Source of the DNA: DASUPK01 sp963695805
GTDB lineage: Bacteria; Actinomycetota; Thermoleophilia; Solirubrobacterales; 70-9
Direction of reading: 5' to 3'
NCBI GenBank assembly: GCA_963695805.1
Contig: CAVOHV010000003.1
Location: 434,001 to 498,000, forward strand
DNA length: 64,000 nucleotides
Part shown: one piece after another, positions 1 through 7,745 of the stretch
How the letters are laid out: every line of letters begins with the position of its first letter
Position numbering within the stretch: the first letter of the stretch is position 1
Notes under the pieces: generated by a model
What the model was told of the DNA's origin: nothing
The model's input: only the letters and a program-made list of their open reading frames with translations
Database searches by the model: none
Program-made: the position numbers and the translations under genes

Positions 1-870
1 CCACGTCAGCCCTGCGGTCGTGGTCTCATAGCCGGCCATCAGCATGGTGAGCAACTCGTCGCGTATGACCCGGTCGTCGAGCGAGGAACCGTCCTCGTGC
101 GTGGCGCGGATGAGCAGTGAGAGCGCGTCATCCCGGATCTCGACCAGGGGATCCGCGCGGCGCTCTTCGATGACTTCGTAGAGGATCTCGTCGATCCCAT
201 CGATGAAGCGCATCAGCCTCGCGTACGGAGTGACTCCGCCCATCTCGTGCCGGAACCACGGGATCAGGGTGAAGGGCGATTCACACCGGTCCATCATCTG
301 AGGTATCAGCGTCCTGAGCTTTTCCTCTCGCTCACTCCTGCCGTCGGTCCCCATCGCGATCCGCATCATCACCTCGAACGAGATGGCCTCCATCTCGCCG
401 AGCAGCCTGAGTTCCGATCCCTTCTCCCAGGTAGCCACGCGGTCGCGTGCGATTCCCGCGATCAGCTCGCGGTAGCGCTCGGCGTGCCGGCCGACCACGG
501 GAAGCAGGATGCGTCGGTGATGCAGATGCTCGGGACCGTCCATGACCAGGATCGAGTGGTTGCCGACGACGTCCCTGAAGATCCCGTTGGTGTCGCCGGC
601 GCGGAAGTGCGCGGGATCGGCCGTGAGCACCTGCTTGGCCGCGAGCGGGTCGGCAATCACGAAGACATTGGAGGCCGGGCCGAGCCGTAGAGAGAAGATC
701 CGGCCGTAGCGGTCCCTGCACTGCTCCATGAAGTCGATGGGCCGGTACATCCACTTGAGTGTCTGGACCGCCCCAGGGAGACGCGGCCCGGGGGGAAGCC
801 CGTTGTCAGGCGACATCTCGATAGTCGGCTCGCTGCTCACGCGGTGTAGAGCCTCGGCTGGGCCTTCCAT
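1..870 (-). CDS. Cytochrome P450, C-terminal part outside window
   Basis: Reads off the left edge of the window: 290 codons are present and the heme-binding cysteine region is missing because of the edge. Residues about 24-60 hold the proline-rich hinge LPPGPRLPG followed by a typical P450 N-terminal region (YRPIDFMEQCRDRYG). The helix C motif HHRRILLP is near residue 135, and the I-helix oxygen-activation motif AGYETTT lies near residue 283, close to the edge. The ATG at 870 was chosen because GAGGGGAGG lies about six bases upstream. There is no membrane anchor, so a soluble bacterial P450 is likely. It diverges from acyl-CoA dehydrogenase genes, which fits a role in hydroxylating a lipid, terpene or sterol, but the substrate cannot be read from this fragment. 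Confidence 0.93.
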   Translation of the reverse strand, partial: MEGPAEALHRVSSEPTIEMSPDNGLPPGPRLPGAVQTLKWMYRPIDFMEQCRDRYGRIFSLRLGPASNVFVIADPLAAKQVLTADPAHFRAGDTNGIFRDVVGNHSILVMDGPEHLHHRRILLPVVGRHAERYRELIAGIARDRVATWEKGSELRLLGEMEAISFEVMMRIAMGTDGRSEREEKLRTLIPQMMDRCESPFTLIPWFRHEMGGVTPYARLMRFIDGIDEILYEVIEERRADPLVEIRDDALSLLIRATHEDGSSLDDRVIRDELLTMLMAGYETTTAGLTW

Positions 871-1089
871 GCCCTGCCTCCCCTCATCAGTAGTACGTAC
901 GGCCAAGCACAATATGGACGAATTACGACGTTGTCATCCGCATTTTTTCGAGATTAGGCACCTAGTACCCCGTATGCAACGGGGATTGCAGGTTGCAGTA
1001 GGAAGTAAGAAGTCCTACTGTTCACTTTTGGGCCCCGGCCGGCTGGGGCCACCGCCGACGAATCCGAGACAGCGAGGAGACTGAGCAAC
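871..1089. promoter_or_regulatory. Divergent P450/acyl-CoA dehydrogenase control region with two inverted repeats
   Basis: This 219-base spacer separates two divergent genes and is clearly richer in A+T than its surroundings. It contains CCCCGT-ATGCA-ACGGGG at 968-984 (perfect 6-base arms) and CAGTAGGA-AGTAAGAAG-TCCTACTG at 996-1020 (perfect 8-base arms). A third partial dyad TTAGG-CA-CCTAG is at 954-965. These look like operators for a local regulator that is not in the window. The assignment as operators is inference. Confidence 0.5.
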
Positions 1090-2298
1090 GTGGCGACCGC
1101 GACCTCCACCGTCATCAAGCCCGACCACGGGGCCTCCCGGAAGCACTTCATCTTCACCGACGAGCACGAGGAGCTCCGCGAGTCGATGCGCTCCTGGGTG
1201 CTGAAGGAGCTCACCCCGCACCGCTTCGAGTACGAGGAGAACCTCTGGCCGGACTCCGTCCTGAAACGGGCGGGCGAGCTCGGCTTCATCGGCCTCTGCT
1301 ACCCGGAGGAGTACGGCGGCCAGGGAGGCGACTACTTCTATTCGCTGGTGCGCGCCGACTGCATGAGCTATTCGGGCTGCGGCGGGCTCAACATGGGCAT
1401 GGCGGTCCACACCGACATGGCGACGCCGCCCATCCACCTGCTGGGGACCGAGGACCAGAAGCAGCGCTACCTCGTCCCCTCCATCAAGGGCGAGCTGATC
1501 AGCTCCCTCGGGATCACCGAGCCGGGTGCCGGCTCCGACGTCGCCGGGATCCGGACCACCGCCAAGCGGGATGGTGACGAGTGGGTGATCAACGGCTCCA
1601 AGACGTTCATCACCAATGGGCTGCGGGCCAACTACATCGTGCTGGTCGCGAAGACGGACCCGGACGCGGGCCACGACGGGATCACCCTGTTCATCGTCGA
1701 CATCCGAGACACCGACGGCAAGGAGGTCGACGGCTTCAGCGTCTCCCGCAAGCTCGAGAAGATGGGGATGCACGCCTCCGACACGGGGGAGCTCTCCTTC
1801 CAGGACGTCCGGATCCCCGCGGAGAACCTCCTCGGTCAGGAGGGCAAGGGCTTCTACCACATCTCCTGGGAGCTCCAGGGAGAGCGCCTGGTCGCGGCGA
1901 TCGGCTGCGTCTCAGGCGCCGAGCGAGTCTTCGACCGCACCCTGGAATACGCCAAGGAGCGCGAGGCCTTCGGTCGCCCGATCGGCCGCTTCCAGGCGAT
2001 CCGGCACAAGTTCGCCGAGATGTCGGTGAAGATCGAGGCCGCCAAGCAGATGGTCTACGCCACCGCCTGGCGCTTCGGGAACGGCGAGTACCCGGTCCGC
2101 GAGATCACCCAGGCGAAGCTCTACGCGTCGCGCGTGATCGAGGAGGTCTGCAACGACGCGATCCAGATCCACGGCGGCTACGGCTACATGAAGGAGTACG
2201 AGGTCGAGCGCGCGTACCGCGACGCCCGCCTCAACCGCATCGGTGCCGGCACCGACGAGATCATGCTCGAGGTGATCGGCCGCAGCTACGGGCTCTGA
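1090..2298 (+). CDS. Acyl-CoA dehydrogenase (helix-G-glutamate type)
   Basis: A 402-residue flavoprotein of the acyl-CoA dehydrogenase family, expected to introduce the alpha,beta double bond into an acyl-CoA and pass electrons to ETF. The FAD/substrate signature GITEPGAGSD is at 141-150, and the C-terminal IHGGYGYM at 360-367. The usual catalytic glutamate of the YEGT loop is replaced by alanine (IGAGT, 384-388), while a glutamate is present at 265 in GERLVAA. This is the arrangement known from isovaleryl-CoA and long-chain acyl-CoA dehydrogenases, where the base sits on helix G. The GTG start has GAGGAG about ten bases upstream. The gene is paralogous to the one at 2838, with 89 of 91 bases identical in one stretch. 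The exact acyl substrate is unknown. Confidence 0.96.
   Translation: MATATSTVIKPDHGASRKHFIFTDEHEELRESMRSWVLKELTPHRFEYEENLWPDSVLKRAGELGFIGLCYPEEYGGQGGDYFYSLVRADCMSYSGCGGLNMGMAVHTDMATPPIHLLGTEDQKQRYLVPSIKGELISSLGITEPGAGSDVAGIRTTAKRDGDEWVINGSKTFITNGLRANYIVLVAKTDPDAGHDGITLFIVDIRDTDGKEVDGFSVSRKLEKMGMHASDTGELSFQDVRIPAENLLGQEGKGFYHISWELQGERLVAAIGCVSGAERVFDRTLEYAKEREAFGRPIGRFQAIRHKFAEMSVKIEAAKQMVYATAWRFGNGEYPVREITQAKLYASRVIEEVCNDAIQIHGGYGYMKEYEVERAYRDARLNRIGAGTDEIMLEVIGRSYGL
1948..2038 (+). repeat. 91-base near-identical segment shared with 3666-3756
   Basis: Encodes the same 30 residues (YAKEREAFGR to SVKIE) in both tandem acyl-CoA dehydrogenase genes. The two copies differ at only two bases, both synonymous, although the flanking sequence of the paralogues is much more diverged. 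Recent gene conversion is the likely explanation. Confidence 0.85.
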
Positions 2299-2337
2299 TG
2301 CGAGGGTGCTCCGAGCGAATTGAGGAGCAACCCGTTT
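2296..2337 (+). repeat. Stop-codon palindromic repeat, family 1, copy 1
   Basis: Begins with the TGA stop codon of the preceding acyl-CoA dehydrogenase and reads TGATGCGAGGGTGCTCC, an 11-base loop, then GGAGCAACCCGTTT. The arms GGGTGCTCC and GGAGCAACCC pair with one bulge. It matches elements at 9533, 25707, 27538, 50448 and 51590. Confidence 0.8.
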
Positions 2338-2400
2338 AAGGCTGCTCGATCGGCGCCGGCCTAGCTACGAACGGCTGATGCCCGGATCGACATTCCCGTC

Positions 2401-2406
2401 TATAAA
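2401..2406 (+). promoter_or_regulatory. Candidate -10 box TATAAA of leaderless SnoaL-like gene
   Basis: TATAAA lies nine bases before the ATG at 2416, and no Shine-Dalgarno sequence is present. This is one of the leaderless-type starts of this region. Confidence 0.45.
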
Positions 2407-2415
2407 GGCGGCTCG

Positions 2416-2841
2416 ATGAGCAACCTCGACCACATCCGCTCCTACTACGAGGCGCTCAACACCGGTGACGCCGACCTGGTCGCCTCGCATTTCACGGACG
2501 ACGCCGTCCACTACTACACGCGCCTCGGCCCCCACCGGGGCCGGGAGATCTCCGAGAACGCCAAGTGGGGCGTCGAGACGGTCGACGGTCAGTGGTGGCT
2601 CGAGCACGGGATCGAGTCGGGCGACGAGGCCGTGATCGAGTGGACGATGACCTGGCGGGATCCGAAGTCGGGCGAGCGCCGGCTCAACCGCGGCACCGAG
2701 TGGTTCCGCCTGCGCGACGGCAGGATCTGCGAGGTCCGCGCCTATCACCACGGCGACCGCAAGAACCCACAGGGAGACCTGCTCGGGTTCGATCACGCGG
2801 ACCGGGGCTACACGACGATGGACGACTGGAGCGCGCCATGA
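2416..2841 (+). CDS. SnoaL-like / NTF2-fold protein
   Basis: A 141-residue protein with the NTF2-like alpha+beta cone pattern: an N-terminal helix (IRSYYEALNTGDADLVASHF), then a strand pair ending in RGTEWFRLRDGRICEVRAYHH. This fold includes polyketide cyclases, ketosteroid-isomerase relatives and many small hydrolases, and the sequence alone does not give the reaction. It overlaps the next acyl-CoA dehydrogenase by ATGA (2838-2841), so the two are probably translationally coupled and act in the same pathway. It may be a hydratase or isomerase acting on the CoA ester; that is inference from the neighbourhood. Confidence 0.82.
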   Translation: MSNLDHIRSYYEALNTGDADLVASHFTDDAVHYYTRLGPHRGREISENAKWGVETVDGQWWLEHGIESGDEAVIEWTMTWRDPKSGERRLNRGTEWFRLRDGRICEVRAYHHGDRKNPQGDLLGFDHADRGYTTMDDWSAP

Positions 2842-4016
2842 CCGTCATCAAGGACACCGGTCAGCGGTCTCCGCTTCCGCCCTTCGCCGAGGAGCACGAG
2901 GAGCTGCGCGACTCCGTACACCGGTTCGTCACCAAGGAGATCGCTCCTCACGTCGACGAATGGGAGGAGGCGCGCGAGTTCCCTCGCGAGCTCTATAACC
3001 GCTGCGGCGAGCTCGGCTTCCTCGGCCTCAAGTACGAGACCACGTACGGCGGCCAGGGCGGCGACTACGTCCACGACGCGGTCTGGGTCGAGGAGCTATC
3101 GCGCTCCGGAGGCAGCGGGGGCGTGGCGGCCGGCATCGGGGCGCACGCCGAGATCGCAACCCCGCCGATCTGGAAGTTCGGCACCGAGGAGCAGAAGCAG
3201 CGCTGGCTGGTGCCCGGGATCAAGGGCGAGTTGATCGGCGCGCTTGGGATCACGGAGCCGGGCGCCGGCTCCGACGTCGCGTCGCTGCGCACGACCGCCC
3301 GCAAGGTCGACGGGGGCTACGTCGTCAATGGCTCCAAGACGTTCATCACCAATGGCGCCCGGGCGGACTTCCTGGTCTGCGCCTGCAAGACGACCGAGGA
3401 GGGCGGCCACCACGGCATCTCGTTCCTGGTCCTGGAGCGCGACATGCCCGGCTACGAGGTCGTCTCAAAGCTGGAGAAGATGGGCTGGCACTCATCCGAC
3501 ACCGGCGAGCTCGCCTTCACCGACGTCGAGGTCCCGGAGGAGAACCTGCTCGGGAAGCCGAACGAGGGCTTCAAGCTGATCATGGCCAACTTCCAGTGGG
3601 AGCGGCTGACCATGGCCCTGGGGGCGGTCGGCGGCATGCAGCGCGTCTTCGACGAGACGCTTCGCTACGCCAAGGAGCGCGAGGCCTTCGGCCGGCCGAT
3701 CGGCCGCTTCCAGGCGATCCGGCACAAGTTCGCCGAGATGTCGGTGAAGATCGAGGTCTCCCGCGCCCTCACCTACGCCTGCCTGCGCAAGTTCGCCGCC
3801 GGCGGGGACGCCACCCGCGAGGTCACCCAGGCGAAGCTCCTCACCCAGCGGGCGATGTGCGACGTGGCCGATGAAGCGATCCAGATTCACGGCGGCTATG
3901 GCTACATGAGGGAATACGGCGTCGAGCGCGCCTATCGGGACGCCCGTCTCGGACCGATCGGCGGCGGCACCGACGAGGTGATGAAGGAGATATTGGGCCG
4001 CCGGCTCGGGCTGTAG
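2838..4016 (+). CDS. Acyl-CoA dehydrogenase, second paralogue
   Basis: A 392-residue acyl-CoA dehydrogenase with the FAD signature GITEPGAGSD (137-146) and C-terminal IHGGYGYM. As in the upstream paralogue, the YEGT-loop glutamate is absent (IGGGT) and a glutamate sits at 255 (WERLTMA), pointing to the isovaleryl/long-chain mechanism. The start was set at the ATG at 2838, which overlaps the SnoaL-like stop by four bases; longer in-frame readings start inside that gene and lack family similarity. Two similar dehydrogenases side by side may form a heteromer, as seen for some sterol side-chain dehydrogenases, or act on different chain lengths. This is inference. Confidence 0.96.
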   Translation: MTVIKDTGQRSPLPPFAEEHEELRDSVHRFVTKEIAPHVDEWEEAREFPRELYNRCGELGFLGLKYETTYGGQGGDYVHDAVWVEELSRSGGSGGVAAGIGAHAEIATPPIWKFGTEEQKQRWLVPGIKGELIGALGITEPGAGSDVASLRTTARKVDGGYVVNGSKTFITNGARADFLVCACKTTEEGGHHGISFLVLERDMPGYEVVSKLEKMGWHSSDTGELAFTDVEVPEENLLGKPNEGFKLIMANFQWERLTMALGAVGGMQRVFDETLRYAKEREAFGRPIGRFQAIRHKFAEMSVKIEVSRALTYACLRKFAAGGDATREVTQAKLLTQRAMCDVADEAIQIHGGYGYMREYGVERAYRDARLGPIGGGTDEVMKEILGRRLGL

Positions 4017-4037
4017 GGGCCGCCAAAGCCTGACCGC

Positions 4038-4043
4038 TAGGTT
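4038..4043 (+). promoter_or_regulatory. Leaderless -10 box TAGGTT
   Basis: TAGGTT is followed by six bases and the GTG at 4050. There is no ribosome-binding site in between. Confidence 0.6.
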
Positions 4044-4049
4044 GGCCGC

Positions 4050-5717
4050 GTGAGGCGCACCTTCATAGCGCTCGCCGCCGGGATCGCCCTGGCAGACGCC
4101 TCGATCGTCACGCTTGGGCTGCCCTCGATCCTGGTCGAGCTCGACGCGACGGTCGAGGGCGTCGCCCTCGTTCTCGGCGTCTACACCGCCGTCCTCGCGT
4201 TGACGCTGCTGCCGGCGGCCCGGCTCTGTCGTCGCTTCGGGGACGCCCACGTCGGCGCCGCCGGCTTCGCCCTCTTCCTCATCGCGTCGCTCGGCTGTGG
4301 GGCCTCGAATTCGCTGGGCCTGCTTCTCGTGCTCCGCGGCGTTCAGGCGCTCGGCGGAGCGGCGGGGCTCGTCTCGGCTTTCGCGCTTCTCGACGGAGGC
4401 AGGCCTGGCCCCGGACGCCGGATGTGGGTGGCGGCGTCCGTGTTCGGGATCGCCGTAGGGCCGGCCCTCGGCGGCGCGCTCACCCAGGCGTTCTCGTGGC
4501 GCGCGATCTTCCTCGCGCAGGCGCCGATCGTGCTTCCGGGGCTCCTCGTCGCCCTGCAGATCGCACGCACCGAGTCGGCGGCCGTCGCCGTCCGCGACAC
4601 GGGCCAGGCATCCTCTCCGCTCCCGTGGCGTCCGGCGATCGCCCTCGGCCTGCTCTCGGCCTCCCTGACCGCCGTCGTCTTCCTCGTCGTGCTCCTGCTG
4701 GTCTCGGGCTGGAGCATCGAGCCGCTGACCGCGGCCTTCGCCGTGAGCGTCCTGCCCGTCGCTGCGATCGCCTCCTCGCGGCTGCCGGGCGACCCCTGGG
4801 CCAGGGCGATCGGCGGTTGCCTGCTGGTCGCGGGCGGGGTGGGCTGCCTCGCGCTGCTGCCGGGCGCCTCGGCGTGGTTGACGGTGGTGCCGCAGGTGCT
4901 CGCCGGCGCCGGGATGGGGTTGGCGCTTCCCGCCCTCTCCGGCGAGCTGATCCCCGAGCGGACTCGGGAGGACAGCGCGAGGCTGCTCACGATCCGCCAT
5001 GCCGGGATCGCGATTGCGCTCGCCGCTCTCGCCCCCCTGATCTCCACCAACCTCACGTCGACCATCGATACCGCCCGCGAGCAGGGGACCGCCGCCGTGC
5101 TCGACGCGAAGCTGCCGCCGCAGGACAAGATCGAGATCGCGCCCGATCTGTTCGGCGGCCTCAACACGGACGATCCGCGCGGGGAACTTCGAAAATCGAT
5201 CGCGAAGGCGCGCGCCGGGCTGGACGGCGAGGAGGCGACCGAGCTCGGCAATCTGGGCGACCGGCTCGACGAGGTGGTGACCGGCGCCGTCCGCTCGGCC
5301 TTCCGGCCGACCTTCATCGTCACCTCCGCGCTCGCGCTGCTTGCTGCGCTGATCCTGCTGACCGGAGCCGGTCGCGCGGCCGTCATGTGGACCCGCCCCG
5401 CGGTCGCGACCGGCGCGATCGCCGCGCTCCTCGCGGCCACTGGATACGGAATCGCCTATGCGAACTCGACCCGAGAGACCGTCCAGATCGGCGATCCCTG
5501 CCAGGACCGGGAGCTGCCCGACGTCGGCGGGATCAGTGGCGCGCTCCAGGACATCTCGCTGGCCGCGCTCGACCGTGCAGCCTGCAAGTTCGGCTCTAGC
5601 CGCGAGGAGCTGCTGCTCGCCCTGTTCGACGATCGCCTCCAGCACAAATTCGAGGAGGAGCACGGCGTGAACCCCCGCGACGCACTCTCGCTCGGCCCCG
5701 CGCTGCTTGGATTCTGA
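4050..5717 (+). CDS. MFS permease (DHA2-like) with long C-terminal soluble tail
   Basis: A 555-residue membrane protein. Multiple hydrophobic helices start at residue 4, the loop LCRRFGDAHVG after TM2 fits the MFS cytoplasmic motif (here RRFGD), and SVFGIAVGPALGGALTQAFSWRAIF matches the antiporter motif C region of drug/proton antiporters. After residue about 340 there is a long hydrophilic stretch (DAKLPPQDKIEIAPDLFGG and on), then two more helices and a soluble tail ending in ALLGF. The tail and mid-loop are unusual for simple efflux pumps. The GTG start is chosen from the TAGGTT box six bases upstream. The thioesterase gene follows after two bases, so the two are likely cotranscribed. The substrate is unknown. 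Confidence 0.85.
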   Translation: MRRTFIALAAGIALADASIVTLGLPSILVELDATVEGVALVLGVYTAVLALTLLPAARLCRRFGDAHVGAAGFALFLIASLGCGASNSLGLLLVLRGVQALGGAAGLVSAFALLDGGRPGPGRRMWVAASVFGIAVGPALGGALTQAFSWRAIFLAQAPIVLPGLLVALQIARTESAAVAVRDTGQASSPLPWRPAIALGLLSASLTAVVFLVVLLLVSGWSIEPLTAAFAVSVLPVAAIASSRLPGDPWARAIGGCLLVAGGVGCLALLPGASAWLTVVPQVLAGAGMGLALPALSGELIPERTREDSARLLTIRHAGIAIALAALAPLISTNLTSTIDTAREQGTAAVLDAKLPPQDKIEIAPDLFGGLNTDDPRGELRKSIAKARAGLDGEEATELGNLGDRLDEVVTGAVRSAFRPTFIVTSALALLAALILLTGAGRAAVMWTRPAVATGAIAALLAATGYGIAYANSTRETVQIGDPCQDRELPDVGGISGALQDISLAALDRAACKFGSSREELLLALFDDRLQHKFEEEHGVNPRDALSLGPALLGF

Positions 5718-5719
5718 TC

Positions 5720-6127
5720 ATGCCCACCCGCCGGGAGGTCATCGAGCAGTTCATCCCCAACTCGCCGCACGCCGTCCAGCTCGGCATCGAGGTCGTTTCA
5801 CTCGGGACGGATGAGGCCGTGCTCGAGCTGCCCTCAAAGCCCGAGCTGGCCACGATCGGGGAGGTGGTTCACGGGGGTGCGATCGGTGCCCTGATCGACA
5901 CGGCCGCGATGGCCGCGGCCTGGGCCACGGACGAGATCCCGGAGAACCCGGCGGGCTCGACGGTCTCGCTTTCGGTCAACTTCGCCTCCGCCGCGAGCGG
6001 TGTGGACCTGCAAGCCGCGGCGCGGGTCGCCAAGCGAGGCGGACGGCTGAGCTTCTGCGAAGTGACCGTGACCGATCCCGGGGGCACCGTCGTAGCCCAC
6101 GGGATCGCGACGTACCGCTTCGGGTAG
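5720..6127 (+). CDS. PaaI/HGG-type hotdog thioesterase
   Basis: A 135-residue hotdog-fold protein. VVHGGAIGALIDTAAMAAAW carries the HGG motif that defines the PaaI-like thioesterase superfamily, which hydrolyses acyl- or aryl-CoA thioesters, usually as a tetramer. An aspartate sits in LIDTAA where this family places its catalytic acid. The ATG is two bases after the permease stop codon, suggesting translational coupling. It lies downstream of two acyl-CoA dehydrogenases, so release of CoA from an intermediate or dead-end product is likely. Confidence in the fold is high and in the substrate low. Confidence 0.9.
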   Translation: MPTRREVIEQFIPNSPHAVQLGIEVVSLGTDEAVLELPSKPELATIGEVVHGGAIGALIDTAAMAAAWATDEIPENPAGSTVSLSVNFASAASGVDLQAAARVAKRGGRLSFCEVTVTDPGGTVVAHGIATYRFG

Positions 6128-6194
6128 CGCGATAGCGCTCCCCAGTGGTGATGGGTAAGAATCCCCGCCCGACACCACCATCGAGGAGGCGACC

Positions 6195-7031
6195 TTGGGA
6201 TTGCTTGACGGAAAGAGCGCGATCATCACCGGCTCGGCGAGAGGAATCGGCCGCGCCACGGCCGAGCTGTTCGTCAACGAGGGGGCCAAGGTGCTGATCA
6301 ACGACCTCGACGGGGACGTCGCGGAGCAGGCAGCCGGCGAGATCGACGGCGAGACGGCCGTCTTCGCCGGGGACCTCACCAAGCCCGGCACGCCCGACGA
6401 CATGGTGAAAGCCGCCATCGACGCCTTCGGCCAGGTCGACGCGGTCGTCAACAACGCCGGTTACACCTGGGATGGCGTCATCCACAAGATGACCGACGAG
6501 CAGTTCCAGGCAATGCTCGACATCCACACGATCGTGCCCTTCCGCGTGATCCGCGCCCTCGCCCCGACCTGGCGCGAGGCCGCCAAGCAGGAGGCTCAGG
6601 AGGGCAAGGAGGTCTTCCGGAAGATCGTCAACATCACCTCGATCTCGGGCACGATGGGGAACGCCGGTCAGGCGAATTACTCGTCCGCGAAGGCCGGCGT
6701 CACCGGGCTGACCAAGACCGTCGCCAAGGAATGGGGACAGTTCAAGATCAACTGCAACGCCGTCGCCTTCGGCTTCGTCGAGACCCGGCTCACCCAGGCG
6801 AAGGAGAAGGGCGAGACGATGCAGGCCGCCGGCGAGAGCACCGAGGAGGTCTCGCTCGGCATTCCTGAGCAGATGCGCCAGATGGCGCGGATGACGATCC
6901 CGCTCGCCCGCCCCGCCGAGCCTTCCGACGCCGCGGGCCCGGTGGCGTTCCTCTGCTCGCAGCACTCGAACTTCATCCACGGCCAGGTGATCAACGTCAC
7001 CGGCGGACAGTTCACCGGCATGTACTCCTGA
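6195..7031 (+). CDS. Short-chain dehydrogenase/reductase (FabG-like)
   Basis: A 278-residue SDR. TGSARGIG is the dinucleotide-binding glycine motif, NNAG follows near residue 90, a serine lies in the SISG segment, and YSSAK is the catalytic YxxxK. The TTG start is supported by GAGGAGG about five bases upstream (6183-6189). Relative to FabG it has an insert before the serine (EAAKQEAQEGKEVFRK) and a longer loop after YxxxK, as seen in the steroid/3-hydroxyacyl-CoA dehydrogenase branch. It probably oxidises or reduces a 3-hydroxyacyl-CoA or sterol hydroxyl in the same pathway as the upstream dehydrogenases. Confidence 0.93.
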   Translation: MGLLDGKSAIITGSARGIGRATAELFVNEGAKVLINDLDGDVAEQAAGEIDGETAVFAGDLTKPGTPDDMVKAAIDAFGQVDAVVNNAGYTWDGVIHKMTDEQFQAMLDIHTIVPFRVIRALAPTWREAAKQEAQEGKEVFRKIVNITSISGTMGNAGQANYSSAKAGVTGLTKTVAKEWGQFKINCNAVAFGFVETRLTQAKEKGETMQAAGESTEEVSLGIPEQMRQMARMTIPLARPAEPSDAAGPVAFLCSQHSNFIHGQVINVTGGQFTGMYS

Positions 7032-7037
7032 GCGGGG

Positions 7038-7745
7038 CTAGAGCAGCGGTGCCTCCGCCGGGGCATTGCAGGTTCTGACGACCACGCCCTTCGCGCGCCG
7101 CAGCTTCCGCCGGAGCTTTGCGCGGCGGCCCTTCTTCGACGCCCGCAGGCGCGTCTTGACCGCGACCTTTCGGAGCTTCGCTGCCTGGCAGCGGGCGTTC
7201 GGGTAGTAGAGATCGAGCCCCGTGTCGCTCCCCTGGGCAGCGTTCCGGCCGAACATCTGCGTGGCGGTGATGCCACGGTCGCCATTCGGGTATCCGGTGG
7301 CCACCCCGAGGCCGGTGGCGGAGTAGGTCCCGAGCAGGTTCGCGTTGTGGCCCGGGCTGGAGCGCCACAACGAGAAGACCGAGATCGCGGTTGCTCGACT
7401 GCTCGCCGCAATGTTCTCGCCCACGAAGGGGCCGTAGCCGGCGGCGACGGCGCGGTCGCTCGGGTCGGCGCCCTCCGGCGTGGTGTGGGAGAAGTAGCCG
7501 CGAGCCACCATGTCGGCGCTGTGGGCACGGGCCGCCAAGTTGAGGCGCGGATCCGCCCTCAGGCTGGCGAGACCCGACCTGGCGCGGACGGCGTTTGCGA
7601 GACAGAGCAGGGAGCGCTCCACCTGCGGCTGGTTTGAGCCGCTGGCAACCTCGTCCTGGTAGAGGCACCCCTCGGCCGACGCCGTGCCCCCACCGAGGGT
7701 GAGCAGCAGAACGCTCGCGCCCGCGGCGCCCAGCAGCGCTCTCAC
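7038..7745 (-). CDS. Secreted CAP/SCP-domain protein with basic tail
   Basis: A 235-residue exported protein. A hydrophobic signal (LLGAAGASVLLLTLGGGTASA) precedes a CAP domain. Conserved elements are HSADMVARGYFSHTTPEG, YGPFVGENIAA and SSPGHNANLLG, which carry the His/Glu/His residues typical of bacterial CAP proteins. The last 45 residues form a lysine/arginine-rich tail (SKKGRRAKLRRKLRRAKG) that could bind cell wall or nucleic acid. The GTG start at 7745 overlaps the TGA of the upstream SDR (GTGA), so it is translationally coupled. Bacterial CAP proteins are mostly of unknown function. Confidence 0.88.
   Translation of the reverse strand: MRALLGAAGASVLLLTLGGGTASAEGCLYQDEVASGSNQPQVERSLLCLANAVRARSGLASLRADPRLNLAARAHSADMVARGYFSHTTPEGADPSDRAVAAGYGPFVGENIAASSRATAISVFSLWRSSPGHNANLLGTYSATGLGVATGYPNGDRGITATQMFGRNAAQGSDTGLDLYYPNARCQAAKLRKVAVKTRLRASKKGRRAKLRRKLRRAKGVVVRTCNAPAEAPLL

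Noticed and set aside
954..965. TTAGG-CA-CCTAG as a third DtxR-like operator
   Set aside because: Spacing is two rather than four and one arm is imperfect, so it does not match the other two dyads.
3492..5663. A 723-codon open frame antisense to the MFS gene
   Set aside because: It is low-complexity Arg/Gly/Asp-rich reading of the third-position GC bias on the reverse strand of the acyl-CoA dehydrogenase and MFS genes, which have clear family motifs.
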